64,000 nucleotides of DNA from Tsukamurella sp040611135 (GTDB taxonomy: Bacteria > Actinomycetota > Actinomycetes > Mycobacteriales > Mycobacteriaceae): contig NZ_JBEXNL010000005.1 of the NCBI RefSeq assembly GCF_040611135.1, positions 186,001 to 250,000 on the forward strand, given 5' to 3'. A program made the position numbers and the translations under genes. Below the pieces are notes generated by a model. That model was not told the DNA's origin. It ran no database searches and saw only the letters and a program-made list of their open reading frames with translations. Shown here piece after piece: positions 24,912 to 32,742 of this stretch. Position 1 is the first letter of the stretch; each line of letters begins with the position of its first letter.

Positions 24912-25681
24912 CGCCGCTGAGCGGCGCGCGATCCTCCTTCGTCGAGCACCTGGCCGAGGTGGCCCCGGAGGCCTTGGCCTTCCGCACCGCCGAGGCCCCC
25001 GCGGACGTGCCGCACGGCACCACGATCGTGGCGGTCGCCTTCGACGGCGGCGTGCTCCTCGCCGGTGATCGCCGCGCCACGATGGGCAATCTCATCGCGC
25101 AGCGCGACATCGTCAAGACCTTCGTCACCGACGAGCTGACCGCGGTCGGCATCGCCGGCACCGCGGGCATCGCGAAGCAGATCGTCAAGCTGTTCACGGT
25201 GGAGCTCGAGCACTACGAGAAGATCGAGGGCGTCCCGCTCACCTTCGAGGGCAAGGCGAACCGGCTCGCCGGCATGGTGCGCAGCAACTTCGGCGCCGCG
25301 CTGCAGGGCCTGGCGGCCGTGCCGCTGCTCGTCGGGTTCGACGAGGCGCAGGCGCGCGGCCGCATCGTCTCCTACGACGTGACGGGCGACTGGCACGACG
25401 AGGTGGGCTACCACTCCATCGGCTCGGGCTCGGCCTGGGCGAAGTCGTCCATCAAGAAGCGCTTCCGGCCCGGTCTGGACGCCGACGGTGCGCTCGACGT
25501 GGCCGCGGAGGCCCTCTTCGACGCCGCCGACGACGACACCGCCACCGGCGGTCCGGACGTGCTCCGCAAGCTGTACCCGACGGCCGTCGTCATCACGTCC
25601 GACGGTGCCGTCGAGGTCGCCGAGGACGCCGTGGCCGCCGCGACGGACCGCGTGATCGCGGCGAGAGGGGCGCAGGCATGA
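24908..25681 (+). CDS. prcB: Proteasome beta subunit PrcB
   Basis: 257-residue catalytic subunit of the 20S proteasome. A 37-residue propeptide (ending ADVPHG) is expected to be removed autocatalytically to expose Thr38 as the N-terminal nucleophile (TTIVAVAFDGGVLLAGDRRAT). The active-site lysine region and Ser/Asp supporting residues are present (YDVTGDWHDEVGYHSIGSGS). The GTG start overlaps pup, and the end overlaps prcA by four bases. Degrades pupylated proteins delivered by Mpa. Confidence 0.98.
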   Translation: MTPLSGARSSFVEHLAEVAPEALAFRTAEAPADVPHGTTIVAVAFDGGVLLAGDRRATMGNLIAQRDIVKTFVTDELTAVGIAGTAGIAKQIVKLFTVELEHYEKIEGVPLTFEGKANRLAGMVRSNFGAALQGLAAVPLLVGFDEAQARGRIVSYDVTGDWHDEVGYHSIGSGSAWAKSSIKKRFRPGLDADGALDVAAEALFDAADDDTATGGPDVLRKLYPTAVVITSDGAVEVAEDAVAAATDRVIAARGAQA

Positions 25682-26394
25682 CCTTCCCGTACTACGCGTC
25701 CGCCGAGCAGATCATGCGCGATCGCTCGGAGCTGGCCCGCAAGGGCATCGCCCGCGGGCGGAGCGTCGTCGTGCTCAAGTACGCGGACGGCGTGCTGTTC
25801 GTGGCCGACAATCCGAGCTCGCTGAACAAGATCAGCGAGATCTACGACCGCATCGGCTTCGCCGCCGTCGGCAAGTACAACGAGTTCGAGTCACTGCGCC
25901 GGGCAGGCATCCAGTTCGCCGACACCCGCGGGTACCAGTACTCGCGGCGCGATGTCACCGGATGGTCCCTGACCAACGCCTACGCATCCACGCTGGGCAC
26001 GGTCTTCACCGAGCAGGCCAAGCCCTACGAGGTGGAGTTGTGCGTGGCCGAGGTCGGCACGCCCGAGCTCGCGGCGTCGCGGCTCTACCGCGTGGGCTAC
26101 GACGGATCCGTCGGCGACGAGAAGCAGTTCGTGGTCATGGGCGGCCAGACGGAGTCGATCACGCCGGTCCTCACCGAGGGCTACCGGGACGGTCTGGACC
26201 TCGCCGCAGCATTCGCCCTCGCGGCGAAGGCGCTCGGCGCCCCGGCACCGTCGAACGGCTCGTCCGGGTCGTCGACCGCGGAACCGAAGACCTTCGAGGC
26301 CGGCGAGCTCGAGGTCGCGATCCTCGACCACACCCGGCCCCGCCGTGCGTTCAAGCGCCTGTCGGACGAGCGGGTCGCGCAACTGCTGGGGTAG
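25678..26394 (+). CDS. prcA: Proteasome alpha subunit PrcA
   Basis: 238-residue gate-forming subunit of the 20S core. It starts MTFPYYASAEQIMRDRSELARKG without a catalytic Thr, as expected for an alpha subunit. It contains the canonical RSVVVLKYADGVLFVADN, and LYRVGYDGSVGDEKQFVVMG. The Ser/Gly-rich C-terminus (NGSSGSSTAE) precedes a conserved tail, VAILDHTRPRRAFKRLS. The Mpa GQYL tail inserts into pockets between alpha subunits. Translationally coupled to prcB by an ATGA overlap. Confidence 0.98.
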   Translation: MTFPYYASAEQIMRDRSELARKGIARGRSVVVLKYADGVLFVADNPSSLNKISEIYDRIGFAAVGKYNEFESLRRAGIQFADTRGYQYSRRDVTGWSLTNAYASTLGTVFTEQAKPYEVELCVAEVGTPELAASRLYRVGYDGSVGDEKQFVVMGGQTESITPVLTEGYRDGLDLAAAFALAAKALGAPAPSNGSSGSSTAEPKTFEAGELEVAILDHTRPRRAFKRLSDERVAQLLG

Positions 26395-26444
26395 CGCCGG
26401 CATCCCGATCAGGACGGGACGGACTACGACGGTGGAGCTGAGGG

Positions 26445-26450
26445 TATGTT
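26445..26450 (+). promoter_or_regulatory. -10 box of leaderless pafA promoter
   Basis: TATGTT ends six bases before the GTG start of pafA, so pafA probably has its own transcript. Confidence 0.5.
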
Positions 26451-26456
26451 CGAACC

Positions 26457-27815
26457 GTGCAGCGCCGAATCATGGGAATCGAGACCGAGTTCGGTGTCAC
26501 GTGTACCTTCCACGGACACCGTCGCCTGAGCCCCGACGAGATCGCCCGGTACCTGTTCCGGCGCGTCGTCTCCTGGGGACGCAGTTCGAACGTCTTCCTG
26601 CAGAACGGCTCGCGCCTCTACCTCGACGTGGGCAGTCACCCCGAGTACGCGACCGCGGAGTGCGATTCGGTGCTCCAACTGGTCACCCATGACAAAGCGG
26701 GGGAGCGGGTCCTGGAGGACCTGCTGCTGGACGCCGAGCAGCGCCTGCAGGACGAGGGCATCGGCGGCGACATCTACCTGTTCAAGAACAACACCGATTC
26801 GGCGGGCAACTCCTACGGCTGCCACGAGAACTTCCTGGTGAGCCGAGTGGGCGAGTTCTCCCGCATCTCGGACGTGCTGCTGCCCTTCCTGGTGACGCGG
26901 CAGCTGATCTGCGGCGCGGGCAAGGTGCTGCTCACGCCGAAGAACGCCACCTACTGCCTGAGCCAGCGGGCCGAGCACATCTGGGAGGGCGTCTCCAGCG
27001 CCACCACGCGCAGCCGGCCCATCATCAACACCCGCGACGAGCCGCATGCCGACGCCGAGAAGTACCGCCGCCTGCACGTGATCGTCGGCGACTCGAATAT
27101 GTCCGAGACGACCACGATGCTCAAGGTGGGCACCGCGCACCTCGTGCTGGAGATGATCGAGGCCGGCGTCCAGTTCCGCGACTTCTCGCTGGACAATCCG
27201 ATCCGGGCGATCCGCGAGGTCAGCCACGACATCACCGGCCGGCACGAGGTGCGTCTCGCCGGTGGCCGGCAGGCGGGCGCGCTGGACATCCAGCGCGAGT
27301 ACTACGGCAAGGCCGTCGAGTACCTCGCCACGCGCGAGCCCGACGAGCAGCTCGCGCAGGTGGTGGACCTGTGGGGCCGCACCCTCGACGCGGTGGAGTC
27401 ACAGGACTTCTCCGGCGTGGACACCGAGATCGACTGGGTGATCAAGCGCAAGCTGTTCCAGCGCTACCTCGACAAGTACTCGATGGAGTTGTCCGACCCC
27501 AAGATCGCGCAGCTCGACCTCGCGTACCACGACATCAAGCGGGGCCGGGGCGTGTTCGACGTGCTGCAGCGCCGCGGCATGGCCGCCCGCGTCACCACGG
27601 ACGAGGCGATCGACGCCGCCGTCAAGACACCGCCGCAGACCACGCGCGCCAAGCTGCGCGGCGAGTTCATCACCGCGGCCCAGGCAGCGGGACGCGACTT
27701 CACCGTCGACTGGGTGCATCTCAAGCTCAACGACCAGGCCCAGCGCACGGTGCTGTGCAAGGACCCGTTCCGCAGCGTCGACGAACGGGTCGAGCGGCTC
27801 ATCGCGTCGATGTAG
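26457..27815 (+). CDS. pafA: Pup--protein ligase PafA
   Basis: 452-residue ligase forming the isopeptide bond between the C-terminal Glu of deamidated Pup and substrate lysines, using ATP. The GTG start gives the conserved opening QRRIMGIETEFGVTCTFHG, which contains the catalytic glutamates. Also visible are LFKNNTDSAGNSYGCHEN, INTRDEPHADAEKYRRLHVI and the C-terminal KLNDQAQRTVLCKDPFR. It is homologous to Dop but lacks Dop's loop insert. It is separated from pafB by a minus-strand membrane-protein gene, whereas in mycobacteria pafB is normally close downstream. Confidence 0.98.
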   Translation: MQRRIMGIETEFGVTCTFHGHRRLSPDEIARYLFRRVVSWGRSSNVFLQNGSRLYLDVGSHPEYATAECDSVLQLVTHDKAGERVLEDLLLDAEQRLQDEGIGGDIYLFKNNTDSAGNSYGCHENFLVSRVGEFSRISDVLLPFLVTRQLICGAGKVLLTPKNATYCLSQRAEHIWEGVSSATTRSRPIINTRDEPHADAEKYRRLHVIVGDSNMSETTTMLKVGTAHLVLEMIEAGVQFRDFSLDNPIRAIREVSHDITGRHEVRLAGGRQAGALDIQREYYGKAVEYLATREPDEQLAQVVDLWGRTLDAVESQDFSGVDTEIDWVIKRKLFQRYLDKYSMELSDPKIAQLDLAYHDIKRGRGVFDVLQRRGMAARVTTDEAIDAAVKTPPQTTRAKLRGEFITAAQAAGRDFTVDWVHLKLNDQAQRTVLCKDPFRSVDERVERLIASM

Positions 27816-27828
27816 CTACCCGCCCGGG

Positions 27829-29313
27829 CTACCGGCTCACGTCGATCCGCACGGGCGCCGACGCGGCACCACCGGCCACGCCGCCGGTGCGCCACCCGAG
27901 GTCGCCCCAGCAGTACAGGTAGCCGTCGGCGACGGCGCAGGTCGGGCCGGCCGTCGTGATCGCGGTGACCCGTTCGAGCCCGGACACGACGGTCGCGGTG
28001 TCCGTCGGTTTCCCGGCGCACGAGACCGCACCGTCGACGACCACGCAGTGGGTCGTCGCGTACTGCCCGTCGCTCGCGACCGCCGTGATCCCACGTAGGG
28101 CCGTTGCCCAGGGCGCTGCTGCGGCCGCGATGGTCGCACCGTTGCCGTCCCAGCAGTAGGCCCGGCCGTCGGCGACCCCGCAGGCTCCGCCCGTGGCGAG
28201 TGATGTCACCGCCGGCAGCCCCGCGACGCGGCTGGGAGGCTTGGTGAGCGGGTCGAAGCCCGTTCCGCCCGTCCAGCACTCGACCGCGTCGTCGACGAGG
28301 GCGCACGCGATGGCCGCGTACCCGACGAAGGAGACCTCGACCGCGGACGCCTTCGGCACGCCGCGCAGGGCGGCCGGCTTCATCGAGGAGATCGCCGAGC
28401 CCCAGCAGTACGGGCCCGCCGCCGTGACGGCGCACGCGGTCGATCCGAGGCGATTCGAGGTGGCGACGGCGATCCGGGTCGCACCGGAGATGCCCGCGAC
28501 CTTCACCGGGGTCCGGGACCCGACGTACTGCGTGGTCTGCTCCGGCACCAACCCGGAGGCGTTCGCGCCCCAGCAGTAGACATCGCCTGCCGCGATCGCG
28601 CACACGGCGCCACTGCCGACCGCGACGTCCGACACGTCGGAGAGGCCGGAGACCGCCCCCGGTGCCGTGCGCGCGGTCGTGGTGCCGTCGCCGTTCGTCG
28701 CGGACCGATTGCCCCCGAAGCAGTACAGGCGCGCGCCGGCGACAGCGCACACCGTGTCGCCGTACCCGCTGACCGCCGTCACCGGACCGGACGGACCGCC
28801 GGCGCCGGAGTCGCCACTACGCGCCAGCGTCACCCCGACGACGGCTCCGACCAGGACGAGCACGCCGGCTACCGCTCCCGCGATCAGGGGCCACCGTCGC
28901 CGCGATCGGCCGGGAGCGGGCGCGCCACCCGCCGCGCCACCTCCCGCCGCGTCCCGACCCGCACCGGCCACGCTCGCGGCGTCCAGCGCTGCGAGGGCGC
29001 GTCCGACCATCTCGCCGACGGGGATGTCGGTGGCGGGAACGGCGGCCAGGTCCCGGCCGGACGGATCGGGCGCGACGAACCAGGCGACACCGTCGTCGAA
29101 CCCGTACACGAGGACGGGCGCGGGGCCGGGGCCGCTCGGTCGCGCGGCGACGGCGGCGTCCCGGAGGAAGACGGCACCATCGGCCACGGGAAGCACCGTG
29201 AGCACCTGGCGGCCGTCGGGGCCGTCGACGAGACTGCTGGTACCGGTGGCGTGCCGGCCCAGCGGCGCGACGACGATGTACCGCCCGAACAGCGGATCGG
29301 AATGGGGTTGCAC
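27829..29313 (-). CDS. Membrane protein: kinase-N-lobe relic plus RCC1-like repeats
   Basis: 494 residues in three parts. Residues about 5-95 read like a degenerate mycobacterial Ser/Thr kinase N-lobe: LFGRYIVVAPLGRHATGTSS in place of the Gly-rich loop, RQVLTVLP where the catalytic lysine (ALKVLP) should be, FLRDAAVAA, and LVYGFDDGVAWFV. No C-lobe follows. A membrane helix lies at about 142-165. The external part has about six RCC1-type repeats, each with a Cys and a YCWG-like motif, suggesting a beta-propeller stabilised by disulphides. GTG at 29313 is supported by GAGGAGG eight bases upstream. It ends 13 bases from pafA, convergent, and is divergent from pafB. Confidence 0.75.
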   Translation of the reverse strand: MQPHSDPLFGRYIVVAPLGRHATGTSSLVDGPDGRQVLTVLPVADGAVFLRDAAVAARPSGPGPAPVLVYGFDDGVAWFVAPDPSGRDLAAVPATDIPVGEMVGRALAALDAASVAGAGRDAAGGGAAGGAPAPGRSRRRWPLIAGAVAGVLVLVGAVVGVTLARSGDSGAGGPSGPVTAVSGYGDTVCAVAGARLYCFGGNRSATNGDGTTTARTAPGAVSGLSDVSDVAVGSGAVCAIAAGDVYCWGANASGLVPEQTTQYVGSRTPVKVAGISGATRIAVATSNRLGSTACAVTAAGPYCWGSAISSMKPAALRGVPKASAVEVSFVGYAAIACALVDDAVECWTGGTGFDPLTKPPSRVAGLPAVTSLATGGACGVADGRAYCWDGNGATIAAAAAPWATALRGITAVASDGQYATTHCVVVDGAVSCAGKPTDTATVVSGLERVTAITTAGPTCAVADGYLYCWGDLGWRTGGVAGGAASAPVRIDVSR

Positions 29314-29416
29314 GGCGGGCCTCCTCGCGACGATGCCTGGAGCATAGGGGAGCGCGACCCCTGTCCTCCGAACGGACGACACCGCGTCGATCCGCGCGGA
29401 TCGGACACGTAGAACG

Positions 29417-29422
29417 TAAGAT
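29417..29422 (+). promoter_or_regulatory. -10 box of leaderless pafB promoter
   Basis: TAAGAT ends six bases before the GTG start of pafB. Confidence 0.55.
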
Positions 29423-29428
29423 CGACAG

Positions 29429-30403
29429 GTGGCAACTTCGCGGATCGAGCGTCTCACCAACCTGGTGATATGCCTTCTGTACACGCAACGCCCGCTCGAT
29501 CGGGACTACATCCGGGCGAACGTCTTCGGGTACGACCCGGACGCCGACGACGAGGCCTTCGAGCGGATGTTCGAGCGCGACAAGGCGGACCTGCGGGAAC
29601 TCGGCGTCCCCATCGAGGTGGCCCCGGTGTCCCGGATCAACTCGGCCACCGGCTACCGGATCGCGTTCGATGAGTACGCCCTCGGCGACATCGACCTCGA
29701 TCCCGAGGAGGCAACCGCAGTGGCCGTCGCCGCAGCCGTCTGGCAGTCGCCGGAGCTGTCCTCGGCGGCACAGTCGGCGGTGCAGAAGCTGCGCGCGGGC
29801 GGCATGGACGTCAGTGGGCCCGGCGCGGGCGTCGGCCCGGGCATCGCTCCCGACCGGGGTGCCGAGGGCGCGCTGCTGGCGATGCTCGAGGGGATCGACC
29901 GGCGGCGCCAGGTCACCTTCGAGCACCGCGCCAATCCCGCGCAGCCCTATGTCGACCGCACGCTGCACCCGTGGGGCGTGGTCACGTTCCGGGGCAGCGC
30001 CTACGCGGTCGGGCACGACGTGGCGCGTGACGCGGTGCGCACGTTCAAGCTCAGCCGGGTCCGGGGCGGCTCGGTGACCGGGGCCGAGGCCACCGTCCGG
30101 CCGCCGGACGGCTTCGACCTGCACGCGCACGTGGTGGACACCGTCGCCGAGCGCGACCCGGTCGGTACGGCCCGGCTGTGGGTCGCGCGGGGTCGGGGAG
30201 ACGGGCTCCGTCGGCTCGCGGCCACGCAGGCCGACGGTGACTTCCGCGGCCGGCCCGGCACCGAGATCACCGTCGAGATGCGCTCGGTCGACGCCGTCGC
30301 CAGAGAGGTGTCCGGGCTCGGGCCCGACGCGGTGGTCGTCGAACCGCAGGAACTGCGCGACGCCGTGGTGGACCGGCTCACGGCCTTGGCGGGGGCGCGA
30401 TGA
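29429..30403 (+). CDS. pafB: Transcriptional regulator PafB (WYL domain)
   Basis: 324-residue subunit of the PafBC activator of the LexA/RecA-independent DNA-damage response; its older link with pupylation is through gene position. An N-terminal winged-helix region (SRIERLTNLVICLLYTQRPL, DYIRANVFGY) is followed by a WYL domain (VTFEHRANPAQPYVDRTLHPWGVV, AYAVGHDVARDAVRTFKLSRV) and a C-terminal WCX-type segment ending VVDRLTALAGAR. The GTG start is supported by the -10 box. It overlaps pafC by four bases. Confidence 0.93.
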   Translation: MATSRIERLTNLVICLLYTQRPLDRDYIRANVFGYDPDADDEAFERMFERDKADLRELGVPIEVAPVSRINSATGYRIAFDEYALGDIDLDPEEATAVAVAAAVWQSPELSSAAQSAVQKLRAGGMDVSGPGAGVGPGIAPDRGAEGALLAMLEGIDRRRQVTFEHRANPAQPYVDRTLHPWGVVTFRGSAYAVGHDVARDAVRTFKLSRVRGGSVTGAEATVRPPDGFDLHAHVVDTVAERDPVGTARLWVARGRGDGLRRLAATQADGDFRGRPGTEITVEMRSVDAVAREVSGLGPDAVVVEPQELRDAVVDRLTALAGAR

Positions 30404-31374
30404 GCACGCCGCCGCGGCAGCCGACGAAGCAGATGCAGCGCCTGGCGCGCTGGCTCAACGTGATCCCGTACTTCCGCACGCATCCCGACGCGGACCTGGA
30501 GCGCGCCGCCGCCGACCTCGGTGTCACCGTCGTCCAGCTGCGCAAGGACCTGACCGGGCTCACGATGTGCGGGCTGCCCGGGATGTTCCCGGGCGATCTC
30601 ATCGAGATCGACTACGACGAGTCCGGCGTCGACATCGGCTTCAGCGCGAAGATCGATCGCCCGCTCAAACTGACCGGCCCCGAGGCGGCGTCGCTGCTGC
30701 TCGCGCTGCGCGGCCTGGCGGATTCGCCCGGCGTCGCCGATCCGGCGGCCGTCCTGCGTGCCATCGCCAAGCTCGAGGCCGCGGTGGCGGGCGCGGGCCG
30801 GGACACCGTCGCCTCGATCGACGGCGCCCAGCCCGACGGCCCGGTGGCGGGCGTCGCCGCCGCCGTGCGCGGGGCCCTGCGCGACGGGCGCGCGCTGCAC
30901 CTGCGCTATTACTCGGCCACCCGCGACAGCACCACGGAGCGCGATGTCGACCCCATCGCCCTCGACACCTTCGGCGGCCACAGCTACCTGCAGGCCTGGT
31001 GTCGCACCAGCGAGGGCCTGCGGATGTTCCGCCTCGACCGGATCGACGAGGTGCACGAGCTCGACGAGCCCGCCTCGGTGCCGCAGCACGTGGAACCCGC
31101 AGCCGGGCTGTTCGACGGTGCCGCCGCCGACGAGCTGACCACGGCCACCGTCGAGGTCGGCCCCGGCGCTGCCTGGGCGCTGGAGTACCACCCGTTCACG
31201 GTGCTGAGCGAGGACGCCGGCGGTCCGGTCGTCGCGACGATGCAGTACGCGACGGAGGACTGGATGGTGCGGTTCGTGCTCAGCTTCGGCGGGGAGCTGA
31301 CGGTGCGCGGCCCCGAGTCGCTGGCGGAGGCCGTCGCCCGGCGCGCGGCCGCCGGGCTCGCCAACTATTCATGA
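30400..31374 (+). CDS. pafC: Transcriptional regulator PafC (WYL domain)
   Basis: 324-residue partner of PafB with the same layout: an N-terminal HTH-like region (QMQRLARWLNVIPYFRTHP), a WYL domain (LHLRYYSATRDSTTERDVDP, HSYLQAWCRTSEGLRMFRLDRI) and a C-terminal WCX part ending RRAAAGLANYS. Both subunits form one activator that recognises RecA-independent damage promoters in mycobacteria. ATGA overlap with pafB indicates translational coupling and equal amounts. Confidence 0.94.
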   Translation: MSTPPRQPTKQMQRLARWLNVIPYFRTHPDADLERAAADLGVTVVQLRKDLTGLTMCGLPGMFPGDLIEIDYDESGVDIGFSAKIDRPLKLTGPEAASLLLALRGLADSPGVADPAAVLRAIAKLEAAVAGAGRDTVASIDGAQPDGPVAGVAAAVRGALRDGRALHLRYYSATRDSTTERDVDPIALDTFGGHSYLQAWCRTSEGLRMFRLDRIDEVHELDEPASVPQHVEPAAGLFDGAAADELTTATVEVGPGAAWALEYHPFTVLSEDAGGPVVATMQYATEDWMVRFVLSFGGELTVRGPESLAEAVARRAAAGLANYS

Positions 31375-31428
31375 ACCGGACACATCGCCCGCAGCGTTCG
31401 CACAGGAACAGCGGGCTGCGGGTCCGGT
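31375..31428. terminator. Nested inverted repeat between pafC and tatA
   Basis: Outer arms ACCGGA/TCCGGT (31375-31380, 31423-31428) and inner arms CCCGCAGC/GCTGCGGG (31388-31395, 31415-31422) form a two-tier stem directly after the pafC stop. The last arm runs into the candidate tatA -10 box. It may be a terminator, and could also affect tatA transcription. Confidence 0.45.
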
Positions 31429-31433
31429 AGTCT
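31428..31433 (+). promoter_or_regulatory. -10 box of tatA promoter
   Basis: TAGTCT, with a predicted leader of about 25 bases carrying GAGG five bases before the tatA ATG. Confidence 0.4.
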
Positions 31434-31464
31434 TGTCACGTAGTCGGAAGAGAATTGAGGCGAC

Positions 31465-31716
31465 ATGTTTCCGCATAGTGCAACCGCGTGGATCGTCATC
31501 GCGGTCGTGGTGCTGGTCCTGTTCGGTGGACGCAAGCTCCCGGACGCCGCCCGCGGCCTCGGCCGGTCGCTGCGCATCTTCAAGAGCGAGATGGACGAGA
31601 TGAAGACCGAGGGCGAGGCGAAGGCCCCGGCTCAGCAGCCGCAGGCGCAGGTCACCGAGCAGCCGATCGACGTTCAGACGGTCCAGCCGTCCGAGACCGA
31701 TCGCAAGACGGCGTAG
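31465..31716 (+). CDS. tatA: Sec-independent translocase subunit TatA
   Basis: 83-residue pore-forming component of the twin-arginine pathway, which exports folded proteins. An N-terminal membrane helix (AWIVIAVVVLVLFGGRKLP) with the FGxxxLP hinge leads into an amphipathic helix (DAARGLGRSLRIFKSEMDEM) and a polar Gln/Pro-rich tail. It is followed 18 bases later by tatC, a common actinobacterial pair that in M. tuberculosis also follows pafBC. No tatB is seen in this window. Confidence 0.96.
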   Translation: MFPHSATAWIVIAVVVLVLFGGRKLPDAARGLGRSLRIFKSEMDEMKTEGEAKAPAQQPQAQVTEQPIDVQTVQPSETDRKTA

Positions 31717-31734
31717 CCGCAGCGCGCACTGTTT

Positions 31735-32742
31735 GTGAAGATCCCGTTCGATCCGCGTCGTCGCCGTGCCGTCGTCAATCCCGACGGCACGATGTCGATC
31801 GTGGAGCACCTGTACGAACTCCGCACGCGCATCCTGTGGTCGCTCCTGGCGATCGTGCTGGCCGCGGTGGTCGGGTTCTTCTGGTACAACCACAGCATGC
31901 TGGGGCTGCGGCCCTCCGGTGAGCTGCTGCGCGGCCCGTACTGCGAGCTCCCCGAGTCCGCTCGCGCCGAGATCACGCGAACCGGCGAATGTCGGCTCCT
32001 GGCCACCGGCGTGTTCGATCAGTTCAACCTCCGGGTTAAGGTCGCGTTCGCGACCGGCGTCCTGCTGGCGTGCCCGGTGTGGCTCTACCAGATCTGGTCG
32101 TTCATCGTGCCCGCGCTGCACCGCAAGGAGAAGCGCTACACGCTCGCCTTCGTGACCATGGGCGGGGTGCTGTTCCTCAGCGGCGCGATCCTCGGCTACT
32201 TCATGATCGCCAACGCCTTCCGGTTCCTGCTCACCGTGGGCAACGAGACCCAGGTGACCGCCCTGCAGGGCGCCGACTACTTCAGCTTCGTGCTCAGCGT
32301 CATGGCGATCTTCGGCGTCAGTTTCGAGTTGCCGCTGTTCATCATCGCGCTCAATCTCGTCGGGGTCCTTCCCTACGCGAAGCTCAAGAAGTGGCGGCGC
32401 GGCCTGCTGATGTCGATGTTCATCGTCGCGGCGTTCATCTCACAGTCCGGCGACCCCCTGACCATGCTCGTGCTCGGCCTGGCGCTGGCGGTGCTGCTCG
32501 AACTGTCGATCCAGTTCTGCCGGATCCGCGAGAAGATCAAGCGTCGGAACGCGGTCGGCTCGGACGTCTTCGACGGTGAGCTGGACGACGAGGCCGCATC
32601 GCCGGCACCGTCGGCCCCGCAGCCGATCGGGGCGGGTCCCGGGCCTGCGGCAGGCGCGGTCGCGCACGCCACCCCCGTGGCCGCACCCGAGAAGATCACG
32701 CGCACCTCGATCCCGCGTTCGGGGTTCGATGACGTCCTCTGA
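31735..32742 (+). CDS. tatC: Sec-independent translocase subunit TatC
   Basis: 335-residue six-helix membrane protein that binds twin-arginine signal peptides. The conserved N-terminal MSIVEHLYELRTRILWS and the first periplasmic loop with a cysteine-containing insert (YCELPESARAEITRTGECR) are visible, as are FVVPALHRKEKRY-like FIVPALHRKEKRY and the ELPLFI stretch in helix 4. A long Ala/Pro-rich cytoplasmic tail (about 270-335) ends RSGFDDVL. GTG start. The 3' end overlaps helY by 14 bases. Confidence 0.96.
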   Translation: MKIPFDPRRRRAVVNPDGTMSIVEHLYELRTRILWSLLAIVLAAVVGFFWYNHSMLGLRPSGELLRGPYCELPESARAEITRTGECRLLATGVFDQFNLRVKVAFATGVLLACPVWLYQIWSFIVPALHRKEKRYTLAFVTMGGVLFLSGAILGYFMIANAFRFLLTVGNETQVTALQGADYFSFVLSVMAIFGVSFELPLFIIALNLVGVLPYAKLKKWRRGLLMSMFIVAAFISQSGDPLTMLVLGLALAVLLELSIQFCRIREKIKRRNAVGSDVFDGELDDEAASPAPSAPQPIGAGPGPAAGAVAHATPVAAPEKITRTSIPRSGFDDVL

